Below, piece after piece: positions 17,574 to 25,915 of a DNA stretch of 64,000 bases. How positions within the stretch are numbered: the first letter of the stretch is position 1; each line of letters starts with the position of its first letter. This DNA is from Sphingomonadales bacterium (GTDB taxonomy: Bacteria; Pseudomonadota; Alphaproteobacteria; Sphingomonadales; Sphingomonadaceae): positions 1-64,000 of the forward strand of contig JAIXWO010000029.1 in the NCBI GenBank assembly GCA_027491235.1. Direction: 5' to 3'. Under the pieces are notes generated by a model, which searched no databases, was not told the origin of the DNA, and saw only the letters and a list, made by a program, of their open reading frames with translations. The translations under genes were made by a program, and so were the position numbers.

Positions 17574-18441
17574 AGTCGATTTGCGGCGCAAGCCCTGCGA
17601 CGCGTTCTGCTGACTTGATCGTGTTTTCCAGAAGCATCGTCACCGTCATCGGGCCGACCCCGCCGGGGACAGGCGTGATGGCCGACGCGCGCCAGCGGAC
17701 GCCTTCAAAATCCACGTCACCCGTTATGCTGCCATCGGGCATGCGGTTGATGCCGACGTCGATCACGACCGCACCGGTCTTCACCATCTGCGGCAGGATG
17801 AGGTTGGGGACGCCCGCTGCCACCACCAGAATGTCGGCAAGGATTGTGTACTGGGCAAGGTCGCGCGTCTTGGCGTGGCAGATGGAGACGGTCGCATCCC
17901 GGGCCATGAGCATCAGCGCCATGGGTTTGCCAACGATGTTGCTGGCCCCAACGACGACGACATTCTGCCCTTCAATCGGGATGTTCTCGCTCTCGAGCAG
18001 TTTGACCACGCCATAGGGTGTGCAGGGCGAAAAGACGGTGTTGCCGGTGACGAGCCCGCCGACATTGTAGAGATGGAAGCCGTCGACATCCTTATCGACC
18101 GCAATGGTTTCCAGCACCTTCGCCATGTCGATATGCGCGGGCAGGGGAAGCTGGACGAGGATGCCGTGGACATTCTCGTCGGCGTTCAGCTCTTCGATGC
18201 GGCTGAGCAGTGCTTCATTGGTAATGTCAGCCGGATAGCGGTCCGTGAAGGAACGGATGCCGACGTTTTCGCATGCCTTGATCTTCTTGCCGACATAAAC
18301 GGCAGAGGCCGCATCATCACCAACAAGGATGACAGCAAGGCCGGGGGTGACGTCATGCTGGGCCAGCGTCCGCACCCGGGCTGCGCAGTCCTTGCGGATT
18401 TCGGCTGCGAGTTTCTTCCCGTCGATCAGCTTGGCTGACAT
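17551..18441 (-). CDS. folD: Bifunctional methylenetetrahydrofolate dehydrogenase / methenyltetrahydrofolate cyclohydrolase
   Basis: FolD interconverts 5,10-methylene-, 5,10-methenyl- and 10-formyl-tetrahydrofolate using NADP+. The start at 18441 (MSAKLIDGKKLAAEIRKD) gives 296 residues, the normal family length; the open frame extending to 18561 is not supported. Signatures are VGDDAASAVYVGKKIKAC with the catalytic Lys, GILVQLPLPAHI, the cofactor loop VVVGASNIVGKPM and the C-terminal PVPGGVGPMTVTML. It may connect the C1 oxidation genes at 5-13 kb to folate metabolism. Confidence 0.95.
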   Translation of the reverse strand: MSAKLIDGKKLAAEIRKDCAARVRTLAQHDVTPGLAVILVGDDAASAVYVGKKIKACENVGIRSFTDRYPADITNEALLSRIEELNADENVHGILVQLPLPAHIDMAKVLETIAVDKDVDGFHLYNVGGLVTGNTVFSPCTPYGVVKLLESENIPIEGQNVVVVGASNIVGKPMALMLMARDATVSICHAKTRDLAQYTILADILVVAAGVPNLILPQMVKTGAVVIDVGINRMPDGSITGDVDFEGVRWRASAITPVPGGVGPMTVTMLLENTIKSAERVAGLAPQIDLPLSTAA

Positions 18442-18508
18442 GCGTTGCGTTCCTTCAAGTGTGATTTTTGTATGCGTTACATACAAAGTGCGATTCCGGC
18501 AAGGGGCG

Positions 18509-20041
18509 TTAATGTGCCCCGCCGGCACCGGCCATGAAATTGCCCTTCGGCCGGGGTGCAAGCCAAGGAAGCCAGGCGGCGATGAAAAGGATCACGGCCC
18601 CAATCCAGAAGACGTGGTTCACGCCTAATGTCGCGGCCTGCGCATCAACCAGCCGTTCCATCACACTCAGCGCTTGGCCTTCTGAAAAGCCTGAGGCCTG
18701 AAGTTGGGTCATGACGGATTGCGCGCCGTTCAGATTGCCCACCATCTGATCGCGGCTGACGCGTGAGGCCTCATCCCACCAAGAAGCGGCAAGCGCTGTC
18801 CCAACGGCGCCGCTGACGGTGCGCATGAAGCTGATGAGACCTGCAGCAGATGCCGTGTCTTTGGCAGGGACGGCGGACATCGCAAACGACATCAACCCGA
18901 TGAAGAAGAAAGGCATGCCGAAGCCCTGCAGCAATTGCGGCAGGGCAAATGTCCAGAAATCACCTTCAGTCGACCAGCCCGTCCGCATGAGGGAGACGCC
19001 AACCAGCCAGAGCATGCCAAGCGTAATACAGAGCCGGACATCGAACTTATCCATCAGCTTGCCAACAATTGGCGCCATGAAAACCGCAAAGATACCGACG
19101 AGCGCCATGGCGTGACCAGATTCGCTGGCTGTGTATCCGATGACGGATTGGAGCCAGAGCGGGACGAGCACAATCATCGAAAACAGGCCGCCAAAGCCCA
19201 ATGAAACAGCGATGGTGCCGACCCAGAGTGTTCGATGTCGAAAGACGCGTAGATCCACGATCGGGTGTGGGTCCGTCAGTTCCCAGATCACAAAGGCAAC
19301 CAGCCCGACCGCGGCGATAATCGCAAGCGCCACAATGCCTGTTGAGGCGAACCAATCATGTTCACGGCCAACGTCGAGCATCAGCTGGAAACACCCAACC
19401 CATATGACCAGCAGGACCAGACCAACAATGTCGATCCGCTCGCGCTTCGTTGGCGTCTCAAATGGCGCGATCAACCGGTGCACGAGGAACAGGCACATGG
19501 CGACGATCGGCAGGTTGATGTAAAAAATCCAGGGCCAGGACCAATTGTCGGAAATGTACCCCCCGATCAGCGGGCCGAAGATAGGCGCGCAGATGGTCGT
19601 CATTCCCCAAAGCGCCATGGCCTGTGACATCTTTTCCGGCGGATAGATGCGCATCAACAATGTCTGCGTGAGTGGCATCAAAGGGCCACCGGACAGGCCT
19701 TGAAAGATGCGGAAAAGCACCAGAAGTTCGATGCTCCGCGCAAGGCCACACAGGACCGAGAAAAGCGCAAAGCCGCTCAAAGAGAACATGAGCGTTCTGT
19801 AGGTGCCAAAGCGCGATGACAGCCAGCCGGTTAGCGGAACGGTAATGGCTTCCGCCACGGCATAAGAGGTGATGGTCCAGGTGCCCTGTGAGGGAGAAAT
19901 CGCAAGCCCCCCGGCAATGTGCGGCACCGAAACATTGGTGATGGTGGTATCGAGAATGACAATGAAGTTGGCGAGCGCGAGCACAATGGCCGCGACGATG
20001 AGGCGGCCACCGGTCAACGGTTCGGGCTGAGCCACGGCCAT
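18509..20041 (-). CDS. DHA2-family (EmrB/QacA type) MFS efflux transporter
   Basis: This 510-residue inner-membrane protein has the 14-helix DHA2 layout. It shows LDTTITNVSVPHIAGGL in helix 1, the motif-C region RIFQGLSGGPLMPL, and GPLIGGYISDNWSWPWIFYINLP typical of EmrB. It is the drug:proton antiporter of a tripartite system with the adaptor (one-base overlap) and the outer-membrane lipoprotein upstream. The TetR gene at 22697 is the probable repressor. Confidence 0.92.
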   Translation of the reverse strand: MAVAQPEPLTGGRLIVAAIVLALANFIVILDTTITNVSVPHIAGGLAISPSQGTWTITSYAVAEAITVPLTGWLSSRFGTYRTLMFSLSGFALFSVLCGLARSIELLVLFRIFQGLSGGPLMPLTQTLLMRIYPPEKMSQAMALWGMTTICAPIFGPLIGGYISDNWSWPWIFYINLPIVAMCLFLVHRLIAPFETPTKRERIDIVGLVLLVIWVGCFQLMLDVGREHDWFASTGIVALAIIAAVGLVAFVIWELTDPHPIVDLRVFRHRTLWVGTIAVSLGFGGLFSMIVLVPLWLQSVIGYTASESGHAMALVGIFAVFMAPIVGKLMDKFDVRLCITLGMLWLVGVSLMRTGWSTEGDFWTFALPQLLQGFGMPFFFIGLMSFAMSAVPAKDTASAAGLISFMRTVSGAVGTALAASWWDEASRVSRDQMVGNLNGAQSVMTQLQASGFSEGQALSVMERLVDAQAATLGVNHVFWIGAVILFIAAWLPWLAPRPKGNFMAGAGGAH

Positions 20042-21183
20042 TAGTCGCGTGTGTCGATCACCGCGTCCATCGTCAGGCCGACGCGCAGCGGATGAGCCTC
20101 AACTTCCTTGGGATCAAGCAAGATGCGAACGGGAAGACGCTGTACCACCTTCACCCAATTGCCCGTCGCGTTCTGGGCGGGGATGAGGGAGAAGGCCGCT
20201 CCGGTGCCGCCGGCAAAGCCCTTGACGCGGCCATGAAAGATGACATCGCTGCCATAAAAATCGGACCTCAGCTCCACGGGTTGGCCGGGGCGCACATTCT
20301 TCAATTGGCTTTCCTTGAAGTTGGCGTCCACAAACACAGCGTCGGTGGGGACAAGGGACATCATCGGCGTGCCTGCAGCAACGCGCTGACCGATCTGGAC
20401 CTGTCGGTTGGTCACAACGCCGCTGATTGGCGCGCGGATGATGGTGCGCTCAAGGTTGAGGCGCGCTTGGGCAAGGCGGGCTCGGGCGGCTGCAACATCG
20501 GGTGCAGTGAGTTCACTAACGCCGCGTGTCAGGGCCTCATTGGAGGCCAGATCCCCCACTGCAGATGCCCGCGTGGCTTCGGCTGCGGCGACGCCGGCTT
20601 GCGCCTGATCAAGTGCTGCCCGCGCCTGTTGGTAAGTGGTGCGCACCGACGTCAATTCTTCGGCAGAGACGGCGCCTGAGGCGACGAGACCATCCCGCCG
20701 GTTGAGGGCGGCGCGAGCCTTTTCAAAATCAGCCTGCGCCACTGTGAGGCGCGCGCGTGCCGCCATGGCGTCGGCGGCGCGTGCAGCAAGTCGCGCATCC
20801 AGCGAGGTGCCGGTGGCTTTGGTCTGGCGGAACTGCTGTTGCGCCTGTTGCAGCATGGCTTCTGCATTGGCGAGGTCAACGCGGACATCCGCATCGTCTA
20901 GGATGACAAGGATGTCGCCCTTATTGACCATCTGCGTGCCGCCAACGCGCACGTCCTTGACCGGACCGGAGATGAGCGGCGTGACAACCGCTGTATCGGC
21001 GCCGACATAGGCATTGTCTGTGCTGACGCGGCCTGCCTGCGTGACGAAGTACCAAATGCCCCAAATGCCCGCGAGGGCAAGCAGAGCTAGGGCGAAGAGG
21101 CGCAGAAGCTTCTTCCGCTTGTCCATCAGCTGCCCGTCGGTTGGTGGTGTGTCGTCTGATGCGGCGATGAGAGAGTCGGTCAT
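20041..21183 (-). CDS. HlyD/EmrA-family membrane fusion protein
   Basis: A 380-residue periplasmic adaptor. It has a cytoplasmic N-terminus, one transmembrane helix around residues 28-48, the VSTDNAYVGADTAVVTPLISG motif region of EmrA proteins, a long alpha-helical hairpin (residues ~90-215, Ala/Gln-rich) and a C-terminal beta-barrel with APISGVVTNRQVQIGQRV. It links the DHA2 transporter to the outer-membrane protein. Overlaps with both neighbours indicate a single operon. Confidence 0.92.
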   Translation of the reverse strand: MTDSLIAASDDTPPTDGQLMDKRKKLLRLFALALLALAGIWGIWYFVTQAGRVSTDNAYVGADTAVVTPLISGPVKDVRVGGTQMVNKGDILVILDDADVRVDLANAEAMLQQAQQQFRQTKATGTSLDARLAARAADAMAARARLTVAQADFEKARAALNRRDGLVASGAVSAEELTSVRTTYQQARAALDQAQAGVAAAEATRASAVGDLASNEALTRGVSELTAPDVAAARARLAQARLNLERTIIRAPISGVVTNRQVQIGQRVAAGTPMMSLVPTDAVFVDANFKESQLKNVRPGQPVELRSDFYGSDVIFHGRVKGFAGGTGAAFSLIPAQNATGNWVKVVQRLPVRILLDPKEVEAHPLRVGLTMDAVIDTRD

Positions 21184-22628
21184 GTGCCGGCCTTGTCTTT
21201 GGAAAGTGAGGCGTTGAAGCCGCCACCCAGAGCGCGGGTGAGGGCGATGTCGAGGAGGTGCGCGCGTGCGTCCAGATCAGCAGATGCGCGCCGCGCGGCG
21301 AGAGCCGCATCATCGGCCGCAAGCGCCTGAAGCAGGTTGGCGATGCCCTTTTGATAACGCAGCCGCGCAAGCGAAGCCGCATGTTCTGCCGTGCTGGCAG
21401 CCTCATTGGTCGACGATCGGCGCGTGTCCAGAGCACGGCGGGAATCAAGCGCATCGGCGACTTCACGGAATGCGTTGATGAGCGTTGCATCATAGCGGGC
21501 CACCGCTTCGGAATATGAGGCATCCGCCGCCCGATAGCGGCCTGCAAGGAGACCTCCGTCGAACAGAGGCAAGCTGATGGCCGGTCCGAAATTGGCCATG
21601 GAAGAGCCGCTGTCGAACAGGTTGGACAGGCCGAGCGACTGCAATCCGGCAACTGCCGACAGGTTGATGTTGGGATAAAAGTCGCGTTTGGTGACTTTGA
21701 CGCGCTTGGCCGCGGCTTCCGTGCGCAGGCGGGCTGCAACGATATCCGGTCGGCGACCCAGCAGGTCGAGCGCAAGGTTCGCTGGCGCACCGGAGGTCAA
21801 ACTGCTTTGGAATGAGGGCCGGGGAAGCTGGTCCCCGCGATCCGGTCCTGCGCCGACCAAGGCGGCGATACGGTTGCGGCTCAAATCCAAAGCTTCGTCG
21901 AGCGCAGCCAACTCAGCGCGCGCAGCGGCGTGACGGGATCGGGCGAGGTCCAAATCTGATTGGTTGTCGATTCCGGCGTTTACGCGCGCTGCCGTGAGCG
22001 TATCAGTGTCCCGGCGGACCTGAACAGCCGTTGCGGCAATGTCCCGGTTCGCCCAAAGTTGGCTGAATTCGACCCAGGCCGTGGCAATGCTGGTGCTCAG
22101 AAGGAGGCGGGCCTGCTGCGCATCGACGCGGGCAGCCGCAGCATCACTCTGCGCAGCAGCAAGGGCCGCACGGTTGCGGCCCCAAAGGTCAAGGTTGAAG
22201 CCGAGGGCTGCGCTCAGCTTGCCGGTACCGACGATGCCCTTGGGCACGAACTGGGCAGGAATACCCATATTGTAGCTTTGCTTTGCGCCGCCGCCTGCAC
22301 CTTCGACGGAAAGCGAGGGGGTGAGCGCGCCACCGGCTTGTTCTGCCATGGCATCTGCCGCGCGGATGCGGGCGGCGGCAAGTGCGGTGTCGGGCGAGGC
22401 GCGCAGGCCTTCTTCGATGAGGGCATTGAGCGCCTCATCGCCAAAACTTGTCCACCATGCATCTTCTGGAAAGGTCGCTTGTGACGGCTCGAACGCTTTG
22501 CTCGTGCCCAGTGCCGCTGGCTGAACAGGCGCGGCCGGCGCGTCGACATGCGGCAGCGTGGCACAGGCGGCAAGCGCCGATGCAAGTGAAATGGCGAGGC
22601 CAGAACGGAGGGTGCGACTGTACTGCAT
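21180..22628 (-). CDS. NodT-family outer-membrane efflux lipoprotein
   Basis: This 482-residue TolC-like protein has a lipoprotein signal (ISLASALAACATLP, lipobox around Cys22) and the EAWWTSFGD-type motif near residue 55 (DAWWTSFGDEALN). Two repeats of the outer-membrane efflux domain follow, with GRNRAALAAAQSDAAAARVD and LGRRPDIVAARLRTEAA. It is the first gene of the efflux operon, with the ATG lying inside a candidate operator (22617-22636). Confidence 0.92.
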   Translation of the reverse strand: MQYSRTLRSGLAISLASALAACATLPHVDAPAAPVQPAALGTSKAFEPSQATFPEDAWWTSFGDEALNALIEEGLRASPDTALAAARIRAADAMAEQAGGALTPSLSVEGAGGGAKQSYNMGIPAQFVPKGIVGTGKLSAALGFNLDLWGRNRAALAAAQSDAAAARVDAQQARLLLSTSIATAWVEFSQLWANRDIAATAVQVRRDTDTLTAARVNAGIDNQSDLDLARSRHAAARAELAALDEALDLSRNRIAALVGAGPDRGDQLPRPSFQSSLTSGAPANLALDLLGRRPDIVAARLRTEAAAKRVKVTKRDFYPNINLSAVAGLQSLGLSNLFDSGSSMANFGPAISLPLFDGGLLAGRYRAADASYSEAVARYDATLINAFREVADALDSRRALDTRRSSTNEAASTAEHAASLARLRYQKGIANLLQALAADDAALAARRASADLDARAHLLDIALTRALGGGFNASLSKDKAGT

Positions 22629-22693
22629 GGTACGGTCGCCAATTGGTATGATCGGGCAGACTTGTCAAGAGGAATGATACTGAATAGTACAGT
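22617..22693. promoter_or_regulatory. Divergent efflux/TetR control region with repeated ACTG motifs
   Basis: Two related dyads flank the 68-base intergenic region. One is ACTGTAC-N6-GTACGGT (22617-22636), with one mismatch, spanning the outer-membrane gene start. The other is ACTGAATAGTACAGT (22679-22693), immediately before the TetR start at 22697. The half-site ACTGTAC/GTACAGT occurs in both. These are the likely binding sites for the adjacent TetR. Confidence 0.5.
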
Positions 22694-22696
22694 TTT

Positions 22697-23323
22697 ATGA
22701 CTCGTGCTGTGCCAAGCCGGAAGGACCTTAAGCGACAGGCCATTGTGACTGTCGCGCGCAATGCGTTTTTGCGTGACGGCTATGGCGGGACAGCGATGTC
22801 GTCGATCGCGGCAGAGGTTGGCGGCTCTAAGACAACGCTCTGGTCATATTTCCCCAGCAAGCAGGACCTTTTCGCGGCAGTCATTGATGATATGGTGGAC
22901 CGATATGGAGAGGCCTTGCGCGTTCCACTTCCGCCTGAGGGAGACCCCGCCGAGACGATGCGGTCGCTCGGCCAGTCCTTGATGAAGACATTGATGCGTC
23001 CTCAGATCATCGCGCTGCACCGCATGATCACAGGTGAGGCGGGACGCTTTCCCGAACTTGGTGGCGTCTTGTTTGAACGCGGTCCCGCGCGGGGGCATGC
23101 GCGGGTTTCCTCCTGGCTCGCACATCTCATGCAACGTGGTTTGCTAAGAACTGCAGACCCATTGATTGCTGCCAAGCAGTTTGTGGCGCTGTGTCAGGCC
23201 GGCCAATTTCAAAAATATCTGATCGGTGCGCTCAATCGAGTGGACAAGGCGGAATTGGACGCGGAGGTTGAAGCGGCGGTCGATACCTTCCTCCGTGCTT
23301 ATGCGCCCGAGTCAGCTGTCTAA
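22697..23323 (+). CDS. TetR/AcrR family regulator of the efflux operon
   Basis: A 208-residue repressor. The N-terminal helix-turn-helix covers residues ~15-60 (ARNAFLRDGYGGTAMSSIA... TTLWSYFPSKQDLFAAV). The C-terminal ligand domain resembles the AefR/TetR_C group, with LMKTLMRPQIIALHRMITGEAGRFPELG as the recognisable stretch in parts. It is divergent from the three-gene efflux operon and overlaps by 12 bases with the convergent LysR-type gene. Derepression by an efflux substrate is the expected mode. Confidence 0.9.
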   Translation: MTRAVPSRKDLKRQAIVTVARNAFLRDGYGGTAMSSIAAEVGGSKTTLWSYFPSKQDLFAAVIDDMVDRYGEALRVPLPPEGDPAETMRSLGQSLMKTLMRPQIIALHRMITGEAGRFPELGGVLFERGPARGHARVSSWLAHLMQRGLLRTADPLIAAKQFVALCQAGQFQKYLIGALNRVDKAELDAEVEAAVDTFLRAYAPESAV

Positions 23324-24229
23324 CGGCGCCCCCAAAATGCGGCGGGCCTGTTCCACCACCAGGTCGGCAATCAGTCTGTAATTGTCCGCAAAGGCCGCCC
23401 CGTCGCGCCAGACAGCGGCAATGGACCGTGCGGCGGCCCAGCCTTCGGGTTTCAGTCGCGTCACCATGTTCTCTCCGCCGACTTCCGATCTGAGATACAG
23501 TTCAGGCAGGATCGCAAAGCCGAGACCTGAACCGCACATTTGGCGCAGGCTATCAAGGCTGGTGCCTTCATAATCCTCAAGCAGTTCAGCCCCCAGATCG
23601 GTGCAGATGTCGCGGAACTGGCGGTGGGTGTGGTGCCGCCGGTCCATGCTGAGAATGCCGATGCCCCGTAGATCTTCTTTTTCCACCCGCTTGGCTTGGG
23701 CGAGGGGATGATCGGGCGGGGCGACAATGTGCAGCGGCTCTCGAAAGAGGGGTTCAATGTGCAAGCCGCTGCCGGTGACGGGCAGGGGGGAGAGCAGCAT
23801 GTCGAGATCTCCATTCGCCAGATCGCGTGCCTGCTCAATTGGAATACCTTCACGAATGTAGAGGCGCAAATCGGGAAAGCGCCGATGCAGTTGGGCGATG
23901 ATCTCCGGCATTAGATACGGCCCAAGGGTCGGTGTGATCCCGAAGCGGATTGTGCCGGCAATGGCCTGACGCGCGCGTCGAGCAAGGTCTTCTATGTCCT
24001 TGACACCAATGAGTAATTTTCTTGCGCGGGCCACCACTTCACGCCCAATTGGGGTGAGCTGCACAGGCGTTTCATTGCGCTCAACAAGTTGGGCCCCGAG
24101 CTTCGCTTCGAGGGTGCGAAGCTGCTGACTGAGCGTGGGTTGTGAGATGTGAACGGCGTCTGCGGCCCGCCGGAAGTTTCCGTGTTCCGAAAGGGCAACC
24201 AGATATTCAAATTGGCGAAGCATAGACAT
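23312..24229 (-). CDS. OxyR-like LysR-family regulator lacking the peroxidatic cysteine
   Basis: A 305-residue LysR-type protein with a winged helix (residues ~1-60; FRRAADAVHISQPTLSQQ) and an OxyR-type effector domain (GTIRFGITPTLGPYLMP). Anchoring the alignment to the TSL-x-x-LR-x-M block of E. coli OxyR puts Cys209 opposite the resolving Cys208. His200 then falls opposite peroxidatic Cys199 (RRHHTHRQFRDIC). So the protein should not sense peroxide by the standard disulfide. It is divergent from the TerC-type gene, and an OxyR-like dyad lies immediately upstream. Automatic annotation would probably call it a hydrogen-peroxide-inducible activator. Confidence 0.88.
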   Translation of the reverse strand: MSMLRQFEYLVALSEHGNFRRAADAVHISQPTLSQQLRTLEAKLGAQLVERNETPVQLTPIGREVVARARKLLIGVKDIEDLARRARQAIAGTIRFGITPTLGPYLMPEIIAQLHRRFPDLRLYIREGIPIEQARDLANGDLDMLLSPLPVTGSGLHIEPLFREPLHIVAPPDHPLAQAKRVEKEDLRGIGILSMDRRHHTHRQFRDICTDLGAELLEDYEGTSLDSLRQMCGSGLGFAILPELYLRSEVGGENMVTRLKPEGWAAARSIAAVWRDGAAFADNYRLIADLVVEQARRILGAPLDS

Positions 24230-24246
24230 GATAGAGGATATCTATC
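24230..24246. promoter_or_regulatory. OxyR-type half-site GATAG-N7-CTATC
   Basis: GATAG, seven bases, CTATC forms a perfect dyad directly upstream of the LysR-type start at 24229 and 78 bases before the TerC-type start. It fits the ATAG-N7-CTAT half of the OxyR consensus and the T-N11-A LysR rule. A further CTAT follows seven bases later (24253-24256), where the consensus would have ATAG. This is probably the autoregulatory site. Confidence 0.55.
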
Positions 24247-24323
24247 AAAACTCTATGCCAATTGCAATTTGATCAATCAATCGCCGGTAACGATATGCGA
24301 CCTACGTTTTGCCGGAGATTTTA

Positions 24324-25307
24324 ATGTTCGAATTTTTCACCTCCATGTTCCTCGGAACGCCAGTCTGGTTCTGGCTGGCCTTTATCGGGCTGGTCGTGGC
24401 CTTGACGGCGTTTGACCTTGGTCTCCTGCATAAGGAAGACCGGGAGATGGGGATTTCGGAATCCCTGAAGCTTTCGGCTTTTTATATCACCATCGCTCTT
24501 GCCTTTGGGGTTTGGGTCTGGATCGAAAAAGGTGCAGACCTGGGCATGAAATATTATACCGGCTTCTTCATTGAGAAGGCGCTGTCGATCGACAACATCT
24601 TCGTGATCAGCCTGATCTTTGCCTTCTTCGCGATCCCGGCCAAGTTCCAGTATCGTGCGCTGCTTTGGGGTATCATTGGCGTCATTGTGCTGCGCGGTCT
24701 GATGATTGCGGCAGGGGCTGCGCTGGTGAGTGAGGCCTATTGGGTCCTCTACATCTTTGCCGCCTTCCTCATCGCGACGGGCGTCAAAATGTTCTTTTCG
24801 AACGATCATGCGCCGGATCTTTCAAAGAACCCCGCGATCCGCTGGATTTCCACGCACATGCGGGTGACGAAGGAGCTGCATGAACAGCGCTTCTTTGTAA
24901 AAGTGCCGGACGAGAAAACCGGGGCGATGGTGCGCGCGGCAACGCCGTTGTTCCTCGCGCTCGTGGTGATCAACCTCGCGGACCTTGTCTTTGCTATTGA
25001 CTCGGTGCCCGCCATTTTCGCGATCACGACCGATACGTTCGTGGTCTACACATCCAACATCATGGCGATCCTTGGCCTGCGTGCGCTCTACTTCGCGCTC
25101 TCAGCGATGATCGACCGGTTCCACTATCTCAAATTCGCCCTTGCCGCCGTACTGGTGTTCATCGGCTCCAAGATCTTCGTGTCCGATTTTCTGCTGGATG
25201 GGGCGAAGTTTCCGCCCGTGGCCAGCCTGGCCGTTACGTTCGGCCTGATCGGCGCGGGGATAGGATGGTCGCTCTGGAAAACCCGGACCGCCTCCACCCA
25301 CGACTGA
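24324..25307 (+). CDS. TerC/Alx-family integral membrane protein
   Basis: A 327-residue protein with about nine transmembrane helices. I chose the ATG at 24324, six bases after GGAG; an upstream TTG at 24309 is in frame. TerC signatures are EKALSIDNIFVISLIFAFF and the second repeat NLADLVFAIDSVPAIFAIT, with conserved acidic residues in membrane helices, then TSNIMAILGLRALYFAL. Members export Mn2+ or are linked to tellurite resistance and membrane-protein metalation. Regulation by the divergent OxyR-like protein is plausible from the shared 94-base intergenic region. Confidence 0.92.
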   Translation: MFEFFTSMFLGTPVWFWLAFIGLVVALTAFDLGLLHKEDREMGISESLKLSAFYITIALAFGVWVWIEKGADLGMKYYTGFFIEKALSIDNIFVISLIFAFFAIPAKFQYRALLWGIIGVIVLRGLMIAAGAALVSEAYWVLYIFAAFLIATGVKMFFSNDHAPDLSKNPAIRWISTHMRVTKELHEQRFFVKVPDEKTGAMVRAATPLFLALVVINLADLVFAIDSVPAIFAITTDTFVVYTSNIMAILGLRALYFALSAMIDRFHYLKFALAAVLVFIGSKIFVSDFLLDGAKFPPVASLAVTFGLIGAGIGWSLWKTRTASTHD

Positions 25308-25344
25308 AACCCTGATTAATCAATCAAAAGAAGGAGAAGTCATT

Positions 25345-25824
25345 ATGCGTAAGTATCTCTATCTGCCGGTTCTCGCTGGTATGGCCATGGTTGCGGCGCA
25401 ACCGGCAATGGCACGCGGCAAAGCGGTTTGCATGAAGCCGACGACGGCGCAATTGGACGCCCAGTTCAACAAGTTCAACAACGCCTGGGCGACGAAGAAC
25501 CCGGACACTGTGACGGCGCTGTTTGCTGATGATGCCGTGCTTCTGGCAACTGTCGCCAACAAGCCACGCACCGACCATGCGGGTATCCGCGACTATTTCG
25601 TCAGCTTCCTGAAGAACAGCCCGGTTGGCACGATCAACAGCTCGACGATCAAGACGGGCTGCAACTGGGCTCTGCGCGCCGGGACCTGGACCGTGGTTCT
25701 CACCAATCCTGAAACGGGCGCCAAAACCGACGTAAAGGCGCGCTACAGCTTCCTGTACGAATATGAAAAGGGCCAGTGGAAGATCGAGCATCTGCATTCG
25801 TCAGCAATGCCAGAAAAGATCTGA
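25345..25824 (+). CDS. Exported SnoaL/NTF2-like protein (SgcJ/EcaC type)
   Basis: A 159-residue protein with a signal peptide ending near AQPAMARG (residues ~1-25), then an NTF2-like cone fold of the DUF4440/SgcJ/EcaC group. Visible features are FNNAWATKNPDTVTALFADD-type sequence, HAGIRDYFVSFLK and the terminal YEKGQWKIEHLHSS. Such proteins are small periplasmic or secreted ligand-binding or enzyme-like domains with no fixed reaction. An AAGGAG ribosome site precedes the start. It lies 37 bases after the TerC-type gene on the same strand. Confidence 0.8.
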   Translation: MRKYLYLPVLAGMAMVAAQPAMARGKAVCMKPTTAQLDAQFNKFNNAWATKNPDTVTALFADDAVLLATVANKPRTDHAGIRDYFVSFLKNSPVGTINSSTIKTGCNWALRAGTWTVVLTNPETGAKTDVKARYSFLYEYEKGQWKIEHLHSSAMPEKI

Positions 25825-25830
25825 ACCCAA

Positions 25831-25867
25831 GGTGCCGGCCATACCTCCCCTTTATCTGGCCGGCACC
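25831..25867 (+). terminator. Strong hairpin after the NTF2-like gene
   Basis: Perfect 11-bp GC-rich arms (GGTGCCGGCCA and TGGCCGGCACC) enclose a 15-base loop, 6 bases after the stop at 25824. There is no U-tract, but the stem strength and position suggest transcript ending or 3' protection before ompW. Confidence 0.5.
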
Positions 25868-25915
25868 GCCCATTCTTCGTGCGCAAAGTACAGGATTGAA
25901 GAAAGAGGATAAGAT

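Noticed and set aside
24230-24323. A manganese (yybP-ykoY) riboswitch upstream of the TerC-type gene
   Set aside because: Such riboswitches often precede this family, but the 94-base region shows no matching conserved loops or terminator-like fold; the LysR-type dyad explains it better.
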